Positions 13,155 through 19,531 of a stretch of 25,480 nucleotides of DNA are shown here, in pieces. Source of the DNA: Caccovicinus sp964425595 (GTDB lineage Bacteria; Bacillota; Clostridia; Lachnospirales; Lachnospiraceae). The stretch lies in assembly GCA_964425595.1 (NCBI GenBank), contig CAYRMW010000035.1, forward strand, positions 1-25,480, written 5' to 3'. The position numbers and the translations under genes were made by a program. Position 1 is the stretch's first letter. Each line of letters starts with the position of its first letter. The notes below the pieces were generated by a model. It saw only the letters and a program-made list of their open reading frames with translations. It ran no database searches and had not been told where the DNA came from.

Positions 13155-15131
13155 ATGGAGGATAAGCAGTCCCGTGCTGATGCCCATCGCAAGGATGTGC
13201 GCCGTTCGCCCCTGGGTGTGTTCGACGTGGAGGCGGAGTTAAAGAAGCTTCCAGCGAAGCCCGGAGTGTACCTGATGCATGACGCGCGGGATGAGATCAT
13301 TTACGTGGGAAAGGCCGTAAATTTAAAAAATCGTGTGCGTCAGTATTTTCAGAGCAGCCGGGACAAGACGGCCAAGATCCGGCAGATGGTGTCCAGGATC
13401 GCCCGTTTTGAGTATATTATTACGGATTCCGAGCTGGAGGCGCTGGTGCTTGAGTGCAATCTGATCAAGGAGCACCGCCCGCGCTACAACACCATGCTGA
13501 AGGATGACAAATCCTATCCTTATATAAAGGCCACGGTGTATGAAGATTTCCCGCGGCTTCTTTTTTCGCGGGAATTAAAAAAGGACAAAAGCCGCTATTT
13601 CGGCCCCTATTCCAGCGCGGGAGCGGTGAAGGAGACGCTGGATCTGATGCATAAGCTGTACCAGATCCGTACCTGCAGCCGGGTCTTGCCGCGCGATACG
13701 GGGAAGGAGAGGCCCTGTCTGAATTATCATATCCATCAGTGCGCCGCGCCCTGCCAGGGTTTCATCAGCAAAGAGGAGTATGGAAAAAATTTTCAGAAGG
13801 CGCTGGATTTTTTAGGCGGCAGCTATGGGACGCTGCTTGGCGAGCTGGAGAACCGGATGAAGGACGCTTCCGACGCCATGGAGTACGAAAAGGCTATCGA
13901 GTACAGGGATTTATTATCCAGCGTAAAGCAGGTGGCCCAGAAGCAGAAGATGACCAGCAGCGGCATGGAGGATCGGGATATCATTGCCATGGCGAAAGAG
14001 CATGAGGACGCGGTCGTTCAGGTCTTTTTCGTCCGGGAGGGAAGGCTGATCGGAAGGGAACATTTCCATGTGCGCGCGGCGATGGCGGAGAATGACAGCC
14101 AGATCCTCACCAGCTTTGTCAAGCAGTTTTACGCGGGAACGCCCTTTATTCCCGGAGAGCTTCTGCTGCAGACGCCGCTTGAGGATGAGGCGGTGATCAC
14201 CCGGTGGCTGACGGTCAGGCGCGGCCAGAAGGTGCGCCTGGTCAGTCCGAAAAAGGGCGAAAAAGAACGGCTGGTGGAGCTTGCCGCTCGGAATGCCTGG
14301 ATGGTGCTCGATAAAGACCGGGAAAAGATCAAAAGGGAAGAGCTGCGTACCACCGGCGCCATGAACCAGATCGGGGACTTAATCGGGCTTCGCGGGATCC
14401 GCCGGATCGAGGCGTATGATATTTCCAATATCAGCGGCTTTGACTCCGTGGGTTCCATGGTCGTATATGAGGACGGAAAGCCGAAACGCAGCGATTACCG
14501 GAAATTCCGCATCCGTTCGGTCCAGGGACCTGACGACTACGCCTCCATGGAAGAAGTGCTGACCCGACGTTTCACCCACGGGATGGAGGAAGAAGAACGG
14601 CTGCGCAGTCAGGGGATGGATGCGGTCCTGGGAAGCTTTACCCGGTTCCCGGATCTGATCATGATGGACGGCGGAAAGGGGCAGGTCAATGTCGCTCTTG
14701 CGGTCCTGGAAAACCTGAGGCTTTCCATTCCGGTCTGCGGCATGGTGAAGGATGACAATCACCGGACCCGCGGACTGTATTACCAGAATAAGGAAATCTC
14801 CATTGACCGTCATTCCGAAGGGTTCAGGCTGATCACGAGGATCCAGGACGAAGCGCACCGTTTCGCGATCGAGTACCACCGCAGCCTGCGCAGTAAAACA
14901 CAGGTACGCTCCGTACTGGATGACATTCCCGGGATCGGCCCGGTCCGGAGGAAATCGCTGATGCGCCGGTTTAAGAGCCAGGAGGCCATACGTGAGGCCG
15001 GGCTGGAGGAACTGGCGGCAGCGCCGGGCATGAACCAGGGCGCGGCCCGGCAGGTATATCAGTTCTTTCACCGTGACGGGACGGACATGCAGAGAGGAGA
15101 GGAGGCGGATTTTCCGGGGAAAAAGGAATGA
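13155..15131 (+). CDS. uvrC: Excinuclease ABC subunit UvrC
   Basis: The dual nuclease subunit of nucleotide excision repair makes both incisions around a UvrAB-marked lesion. The N-terminal GIY-YIG nuclease (about 30-115) shows PGVYLM and IIYVGKA. Four cysteines in C-x13-C-x7-C-x3-C (CSRVLP...RPCLNYHIHQCAAPC) match the 4Fe-4S ligands known for UvrC. The UVR motif for UvrB contact lies near 229-265, and the RNase H-like 5' nuclease begins at EAYDISNISG (about 418-427). Two helix-hairpin-helix units (IPGIGPVRRKSL onward) end the protein. ATG 13155 has GAGGAG 8 bases upstream; ATG 13137, overlapping the previous stop, is a plausible alternative. Total length of 658 or 664 residues is slightly above the usual 600-620. 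Confidence 0.95.
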   Translation: MEDKQSRADAHRKDVRRSPLGVFDVEAELKKLPAKPGVYLMHDARDEIIYVGKAVNLKNRVRQYFQSSRDKTAKIRQMVSRIARFEYIITDSELEALVLECNLIKEHRPRYNTMLKDDKSYPYIKATVYEDFPRLLFSRELKKDKSRYFGPYSSAGAVKETLDLMHKLYQIRTCSRVLPRDTGKERPCLNYHIHQCAAPCQGFISKEEYGKNFQKALDFLGGSYGTLLGELENRMKDASDAMEYEKAIEYRDLLSSVKQVAQKQKMTSSGMEDRDIIAMAKEHEDAVVQVFFVREGRLIGREHFHVRAAMAENDSQILTSFVKQFYAGTPFIPGELLLQTPLEDEAVITRWLTVRRGQKVRLVSPKKGEKERLVELAARNAWMVLDKDREKIKREELRTTGAMNQIGDLIGLRGIRRIEAYDISNISGFDSVGSMVVYEDGKPKRSDYRKFRIRSVQGPDDYASMEEVLTRRFTHGMEEEERLRSQGMDAVLGSFTRFPDLIMMDGGKGQVNVALAVLENLRLSIPVCGMVKDDNHRTRGLYYQNKEISIDRHSEGFRLITRIQDEAHRFAIEYHRSLRSKTQVRSVLDDIPGIGPVRRKSLMRRFKSQEAIREAGLEELAAAPGMNQGAARQVYQFFHRDGTDMQRGEEADFPGKKE

Positions 15132-15156
15132 CAATCCCCGGAAGTTGTGCTACTAT
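15128..15156 (+). promoter_or_regulatory. Promoter of the hprK-murB-rapZ-whiA-crh-like operon
   Basis: ATGACA (15128-15133) overlaps the uvrC stop codon. After 17 bases comes TACTAT (15151-15156), with TGC before it as an extended -10. The leader would be about 105 bases long. Confidence 0.5.
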
Positions 15157-15169
15157 AGCTGTGAGCGGT

Positions 15170-15193
15170 GCCCGGCCGAGAGGATGGCCGGGC
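15170..15193 (+). promoter_or_regulatory. GC-rich hairpin in the hprK leader
   Basis: GCCCGGCC (15170-15177) pairs perfectly with GGCCGGGC (15186-15193) around an 8-base loop, close to the predicted 5' end of the transcript. There is no U tract right after it, so it is not a clear terminator. It may stabilise the mRNA or act as a regulatory structure together with the G-rich stretch and T run at 15201-15224. Confidence 0.45.
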
Positions 15194-15270
15194 CGTACAG
15201 GCCGGGGGAGGGGCTTTTTGGGGGATCTTCGAGTCCCTGATTCGCTTCCAGGATTAAGGAGAGAAGAAAC

Positions 15271-16200
15271 ATGCATGGAATAACGGTTACAAGAATGATG
15301 GAAAAGATGAAACTGGAGAATAAGACGCCGGAGCTGGACACCGATCAGATCGTGCTGCCGCATCCGGAGGTCAACCGCCCGGCGCTGCAGCTGGCGGGTT
15401 TTTTTGAACATTTCGACAGTGAGAGGGTGCAGATCATCGGACGGGTGGAAAGGGCGTACGTCTCCACGCTGTCGAGGGAGAGAAGGATGGAGATCTTCGA
15501 TCGCTTTTTCTCCAGCCAGATCCCCTGCCTGGTATATTGCCATGGGATGGAGCCGGATGAGGATGTCCTGGCTATGGCGATCCATTACAGTGTTCCCGTG
15601 CTGGTCTCGCAGAAGACGACTTCGGATTTCGTGGCGGAGCTGATCCGGTGGCTGAAGGCCAAGCTGGCGCCCTGCATCAGCATCCATGGCGTTTTGGTGG
15701 ATGTGTTTGGCGAAGGCGTGCTGATCATGGGAGAGAGCGGGATCGGAAAAAGTGAAGCGGCCCTGGAACTGATCAAGCGCGGCCACCGTCTGGTGACGGA
15801 CGATGTGGTGGAGATCCGCAAGGTCAGCGATGAGACCCTGGTGGGCAGTGCGCCGGACATCACCAAGCATTTTATCGAGCTTCGGGGCATCGGGATCATT
15901 GATGTGAAGGCCCTGTTCGGTGTAGAGAGCGTAAAGGAAACCCAGTCCATTGACATGGTGATCAAGCTGGAGGATTGGAATAAGGATAAAGAGTACGACC
16001 GTCTTGGTCTGGAGGACCAGTACACGGAGTTTTTGGGGAACCAGGTAGTCTGCCATTCCCTGCCCATCCGTCCGGGACGGAATCTGGCGGTCATCGTGGA
16101 GACAGCGGCCATTAATTACCGGCAGAAAAAGATGGGCTACAATGCGGCCCAGGAACTTTACAACCGCGTGCAGGCAAACCTGGCCAGGCATGCCATGTAA
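15271..16200 (+). CDS. hprK: HPr kinase/phosphorylase
   Basis: The 309-residue bifunctional enzyme phosphorylates HPr and Crh on Ser46 with ATP or PPi and removes that phosphate when Pi is high, setting carbon catabolite repression through CcpA. The N-terminal domain (1 to about 130) precedes the catalytic core. The P-loop GESGIGKS lies at about 154-161, and the acidic pair in RLVTDDVVEI follows near 175. The family signature RGIGIIDVK lies near 208-216, and the C-terminal helix is present. Length is typical (about 310). The ATG at 15271 follows AAGGAG (15256-15261) by 9 bases. It leads a run with murB, rapZ, whiA and an HPr-like gene, so the kinase and a probable substrate seem to share one transcript. 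Confidence 0.96.
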   Translation: MHGITVTRMMEKMKLENKTPELDTDQIVLPHPEVNRPALQLAGFFEHFDSERVQIIGRVERAYVSTLSRERRMEIFDRFFSSQIPCLVYCHGMEPDEDVLAMAIHYSVPVLVSQKTTSDFVAELIRWLKAKLAPCISIHGVLVDVFGEGVLIMGESGIGKSEAALELIKRGHRLVTDDVVEIRKVSDETLVGSAPDITKHFIELRGIGIIDVKALFGVESVKETQSIDMVIKLEDWNKDKEYDRLGLEDQYTEFLGNQVVCHSLPIRPGRNLAVIVETAAINYRQKKMGYNAAQELYNRVQANLARHAM

Positions 16201-16214
16201 CGGGAGCGGGGCAT

Positions 16215-16235
16215 CCGCCCGGATGTCTCGGGCGG
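16215..16235 (+). other. Intercistronic hairpin between hprK and murB
   Basis: CCGCCCG (16215-16221) pairs with CGGGCGG (16229-16235) around a 7-base loop, 14 bases after the hprK stop. No U tract follows. It may be a processing or stability element within the operon rather than a terminator. Confidence 0.4.
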
Positions 16236-16272
16236 GGACAGACAAAAGGACAAAAGCAGGAGAGATTTGCGT

Positions 16273-17220
16273 ATGAGCAGGCAGTTTTATGACGTTCTGT
16301 GCGGCATCGTGGGCGAAGCGCATGTCCGGCAGGATGAACCGATGAAAAATCATACAACATTCCGCGTAGGAGGTCCTGCCCGTTATTTCCTTTCTCCGGC
16401 CGGTGTTTCGGAGCTGGCGGCGGTGCTGGATGCCTGCCGTAACGAGGGGATCCCATGGTTTATCCTGGGCAACGGCAGCAATCTTCTGGTCAGCGACCGC
16501 GGCTTTCCCGGCGCGGTGGTGGATATGAGCCGCGGCTTTGCCGGGATGCGGACGGAAGGGACGAAGATCACGGCCGGCGCGGGTCTTCTTTTGTCGCAGA
16601 TCGCCCGCAAAGCCTGCGAGGCAGGCCTTTCCGGACTGGAGTTTGCCGCAGGGATACCGGGCAGCCTGGGAGGCGCGGTTGTGATGAACGCCGGCGCGTA
16701 CGGCGCGGAGATGAAGGATGTGCTGGATTCGGTCCTCGTTTTGACGGCGGAGGGAAGGACGTGCAGGGTCTCTGCCGGTGAACTGGAACTGGGCTATCGG
16801 ACCAGCGCTGTGCAGAAGCGGAGATATGTTGTCCTGGATGCGGCATTTTCCCTTACTCCGGCTTCGGGAGAGAAGATCCGGGCCAGGATGGATGAGCTGG
16901 CAGCGGTCAGACGGGAAAAACAGCCTCTGGAGTATCCCGGCGGAGGGAGTACGTTTAAGCGCCCGAAGGGCTATTTTGCCGGGAAGCTGATCCAGGATGC
17001 CGGGCTGCGAGGATTCCGTATCGGCGATGCCCAGGTTTCGGACAAGCACTGCGGCTTTGTCGTTAACCGGGGACAGGCGTCGGCATCGGATGTGATGGCG
17101 GTGTGCAGCCATGTTGCGGAAACTGTGTACAGGCAGACCGGTGTAAGACTGGAAATGGAATTGACGACCCTCGGCGATTTTTCAGAAGGACAGCCGGGGG
17201 CGTGTGAGGTCGGAGGATAG
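16273..17220 (+). CDS. murB: UDP-N-acetylmuramate dehydrogenase (UDP-N-acetylenolpyruvoylglucosamine reductase)
   Basis: The 315-residue FAD enzyme reduces UDP-GlcNAc-enolpyruvate with NADPH to UDP-MurNAc in the cytosolic part of peptidoglycan synthesis. The FAD-binding portion shows TTFRVGGPA-like FRVGGPARYF (near 30-39), LGNGSNLLVSD (near 65-75) and GIPGSLGGAVVMNAGAYG. The catalytic serine lies in GGGSTFKRP near residue 225, and the late Glu in LEMELTTLG. Length and the GGGST loop fit the Firmicute type of MurB. ATG 16273 lies 9 bases after AGGAGA and is preferred over TTG 16267. Its stop is 5 bases before the rapZ start. Confidence 0.95.
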   Translation: MSRQFYDVLCGIVGEAHVRQDEPMKNHTTFRVGGPARYFLSPAGVSELAAVLDACRNEGIPWFILGNGSNLLVSDRGFPGAVVDMSRGFAGMRTEGTKITAGAGLLLSQIARKACEAGLSGLEFAAGIPGSLGGAVVMNAGAYGAEMKDVLDSVLVLTAEGRTCRVSAGELELGYRTSAVQKRRYVVLDAAFSLTPASGEKIRARMDELAAVRREKQPLEYPGGGSTFKRPKGYFAGKLIQDAGLRGFRIGDAQVSDKHCGFVVNRGQASASDVMAVCSHVAETVYRQTGVRLEMELTTLGDFSEGQPGACEVGG

Positions 17221-17225
17221 CCAGG

Positions 17226-18104
17226 ATGACGCTTGTGATTGTGACGGGAATGTCAGGAGCAGGGAAGACCCAGGCCCTGAAGATGCTGGAGGATATGGGG
17301 TATTACTGCGTGGATAATCTTCCCATCCCTCTTGTCGATAAGTTTGCGGAGCTGATCCGGAACAGCACGGGCGATATCCGGAAAGCCGCGCTGGGCATTG
17401 ATATCCGCAGCGGCGAGGAGCTCCCCCAGCTGGAGAACGTCCTGAGACGCTGGAAGGCGGAGGCGATGCCGGTTGAGGTGCTGTTTTTGGACGCGGGAAC
17501 GGAGATACTGATCAAACGATATAAGGAAAGCCGGAGGAAGCATCCGCTGTCTGACGCGGGCCGCATCGAGCGTGGGATCGAAATGGAGCGGGAGCGACTG
17601 ATCTTCCTTAAGAAGTCTGCGGATTATATTATTGATACCAGCCACCTTCTGACCAGGGAGCTGCGCCAGGAGCTGGAAAAGATCTTTGTGGACAACCAGG
17701 AATATAAAAATCTTTACATCACGGTCCTGTCCTTTGGCTTCAAGTATGGAATCCCATCGGACGCAGATCTGGTTTTTGATGTGCGTTTTCTGCCTAATCC
17801 TTACTATGAGGAGGAGTTGCGCCGCAAGACCGGCGAAGACGAGGAAGTGCAGGAATTCGTGAAGCAGGGCAAAACGGCAGCTGTTTTTATGGAGAAGCTT
17901 TACGATATGCTGGAGTTTCTTCTTCCTAATTATATATTGGAAGGAAAAAATCAGCTGGTGATCGCCATCGGATGCACCGGAGGCAGGCACCGGTCCGTGA
18001 CGATCGCCGGGGCGCTGTATGAAAGGCTGTCGTCTCATCCGGAATACGGGATCAAGATCTGTCACCGGGACATCGAGAATGACAGCCGGAGGAAAGGACT
18101 GTAA
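17226..18104 (+). CDS. rapZ: RapZ/YvcJ nucleotide-binding regulator
   Basis: The 292-residue P-loop protein has Walker A GMSGAGKT at residues 8-15. Its C-terminal domain carries GCTGGRHRSV near 248-257, which is typical of the family. In Escherichia coli RapZ delivers the small RNA GlmZ to RNase E to control glucosamine-6-phosphate synthase. In Bacillus YvcJ binds UDP-GlcNAc and hydrolyses nucleotides, but no GlmZ system is known in Firmicutes. The ATG follows GGAGGA by 9 bases and lies 5 bases after murB, linking it to wall-precursor supply. whiA starts 3 bases after its stop. The yvcK/mgfK gene that separates these two in Bacillus is absent here. Confidence 0.95.
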   Translation: MTLVIVTGMSGAGKTQALKMLEDMGYYCVDNLPIPLVDKFAELIRNSTGDIRKAALGIDIRSGEELPQLENVLRRWKAEAMPVEVLFLDAGTEILIKRYKESRRKHPLSDAGRIERGIEMERERLIFLKKSADYIIDTSHLLTRELRQELEKIFVDNQEYKNLYITVLSFGFKYGIPSDADLVFDVRFLPNPYYEEELRRKTGEDEEVQEFVKQGKTAAVFMEKLYDMLEFLLPNYILEGKNQLVIAIGCTGGRHRSVTIAGALYERLSSHPEYGIKICHRDIENDSRRKGL

Positions 18105-18107
18105 AAG

Positions 18108-19136
18108 GTGTCATACGCTTCTAAGGTTAAGGATGAGCTGTCGCGGCAGATGCCTTCCGCAAGGCACTGCCAGATCGCGGAAATCGCCGCGATCATCAGC
18201 ATGTGCGGACGGATCACCATCTCTGCCGATAACCGTTACGGGATTAAGATGCACACGGAAAATGTGGCAGTCGCAAGAAAATACTTTACATTATTAAAAA
18301 AAACATTTAATATAATTACGGATGTTTCGATCCGGCAAAACTTATATCTGAAAAAGGGCCGGACCTATTCTGTGGTGATCAAGGAGCATGAGGATGCTCT
18401 TCGTGTCCTCATGGCCGCCAAGCTGATCGGAGAAGATGGGGAGATCGCGGAAGATCTGTCCCTTAAAAGCAATCTGATCGTGAAGCATACCTGCTGCCGG
18501 CGCGCGTTTATACGCGGCGCTTTTTTGGCTGCCGGCTCGATCAGCAATCCGGAGAAATCCTACCATTTCGAGATAACCTGCGCTGCGGAGGGGAAAGCCA
18601 GGCAGCTGCGGGACATCATTGGTTCCTTCGGCCTGGACGCCAGGATCGTGGTGCGCAAAAAATATCATGTGGTTTACATGAAAGAGGGCAGCCAGATCGT
18701 GGATATCCTTAACGTCATGGAGGCGCCGGTCGCGCTGATGGAGTTGGAGAATGTACGGATTCTCAAAGAGATGCGCAGTCAGGTCAACCGGCAGGTGAAC
18801 TGCGAGGCGGCGAATATCAATAAGACCGTTTCAGCTGCGGTGAAGCAGCTGCGGGATATCGAATACATCCGCGACACCATAGGCCTTTTCCGGCTGCCGG
18901 ATGGCCTGGAGGAGATTGCCAGGCTGCGGCTGGAAAGGCGCGAAGCAACACTGAAAGAACTGGGAGAGGCACTTGACCCTCCCGTGGGGAAATCCGGTGT
19001 GAATCACCGGTTGCGGAAGCTGAGTGCCATTGCCGGGTCCCTGCGCGAAAAAAACGTGGAAGAAGCGGGCGGACGCCCGGCGGCTGCCGGAGCAGAGGAG
19101 GAACCGTCCGGAACAGAGGAGGATAATTATGATTAA
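18108..19136 (+). CDS. whiA: WhiA-family DNA-binding regulator
   Basis: The 342-residue protein is of the WhiA/YvcL family. The N-terminal part is derived from LAGLIDADG homing endonucleases, with FIRGAFLAAGSISNPEKSYH (near 132-151) as the characteristic stretch. The C-terminal part is a helix-turn-helix DNA-binding domain (NCEAANINKTVSAA near 230-243, and LKELGEALDPPVGKSGVNHR near 286-305). WhiA controls sporulation septation in actinomycetes and affects division and chromosome segregation in Bacillus. The start is a GTG at 18108 with GGAAAGGA 9 bases upstream. The acidic, Ala/Gly-rich tail (about 315-342) overlaps the start of the HPr-like gene by 8 bases, consistent with translational coupling. 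Confidence 0.95.
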   Translation: MSYASKVKDELSRQMPSARHCQIAEIAAIISMCGRITISADNRYGIKMHTENVAVARKYFTLLKKTFNIITDVSIRQNLYLKKGRTYSVVIKEHEDALRVLMAAKLIGEDGEIAEDLSLKSNLIVKHTCCRRAFIRGAFLAAGSISNPEKSYHFEITCAAEGKARQLRDIIGSFGLDARIVVRKKYHVVYMKEGSQIVDILNVMEAPVALMELENVRILKEMRSQVNRQVNCEAANINKTVSAAVKQLRDIEYIRDTIGLFRLPDGLEEIARLRLERREATLKELGEALDPPVGKSGVNHRLRKLSAIAGSLREKNVEEAGGRPAAAGAEEEPSGTEEDNYD

Positions 19137-19383
19137 AAAAACAGTTGTGGTTGAACTCTCATCCGGGCTGGAGGCCAGACCTGTCGCCATGCTGGTGCAG
19201 GTAGCCAGCCAGTACGAAAGCAAGATCTACGTGGAAAGTGACTCCAGGCGGGTGAATGCCAAAAGCATCATGGGCATGATGACCCTGGGACTGTCTGCCG
19301 GCGAAGAGCTGGTGATCACAGCGGACGGCAGTGATGAGCAGCAGGCCATTTCGGATATTGAAAAGTATTTAAGAAATAACTGA
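19129..19383 (+). CDS. Crh-like HPr-family protein with Glu at position 15
   Basis: The 84-residue HPr-fold protein has SSGLEARPV at 11-19, so the PTS phosphoryl-acceptor His15 is replaced by Glu and it cannot act as a normal phosphocarrier. The regulatory site is intact: AKSIMGMM places a serine exactly at position 46 with the hydrophobic patch (Ile47, Met48, Met51) used to bind HPr kinase and CcpA. Bacillus Crh is built the same way, with Gln15 and Ser46, and is likewise encoded just after whiA. The likely role is a catabolite-repression or flux-signalling cofactor phosphorylated by HprK. The ATG at 19129 lies 6 bases after AGGAGG (19117-19122) and overlaps whiA by 8 bases. A canonical HPr should exist elsewhere in the genome. 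A terminator follows it. Confidence 0.92.
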   Translation: MIKKTVVVELSSGLEARPVAMLVQVASQYESKIYVESDSRRVNAKSIMGMMTLGLSAGEELVITADGSDEQQAISDIEKYLRNN

Positions 19384-19387
19384 TGTA

Positions 19388-19403
19388 CAGCGCGTGCGCG
19401 CTG
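19388..19403 (+). other. Short GC hairpin after the Crh-like gene
   Basis: CAGCGC (19388-19393) pairs with GCGCTG (19398-19403) around GTGC, 5 bases after the stop codon and upstream of the main terminator. It could protect the mRNA 3' end; no U tract follows it. Confidence 0.35.
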
Positions 19404-19424
19404 GCCGGAAAGATAAGAAGAAAA

Positions 19425-19460
19425 GGGGCCGCTGCTGATCTGCAGTGAGGCTCCTTTTTT
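19425..19460 (+). terminator. Rho-independent terminator of the hprK-to-crh-like operon
   Basis: GGGGCC (19425-19430) pairs with GGCTCC (19449-19454), and inside it CTGC (19432-19435) pairs with GCAG (19442-19445) around a 6-base loop. TTTTTT follows directly (19455-19460). This closes the five-gene unit before dnaE. Confidence 0.75.
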
Positions 19461-19531
19461 AGCGGAAGAAGAGCGGTCAGGCGGGGGAAACGGCCCGAGG
19501 CGGACACCGGGAAAAGAAAAGGAGGGAAGAC

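Noticed and set aside
14971..17112. A 713-codon open frame on the - strand across the ends of uvrC, hprK and most of murB
   Set aside because: It is antisense to three strongly identified genes, starts mid-gene with no good ribosome binding site, and its translation is Arg/His/Pro-rich and matches no family. GC-rich genes often leave such open antisense frames.
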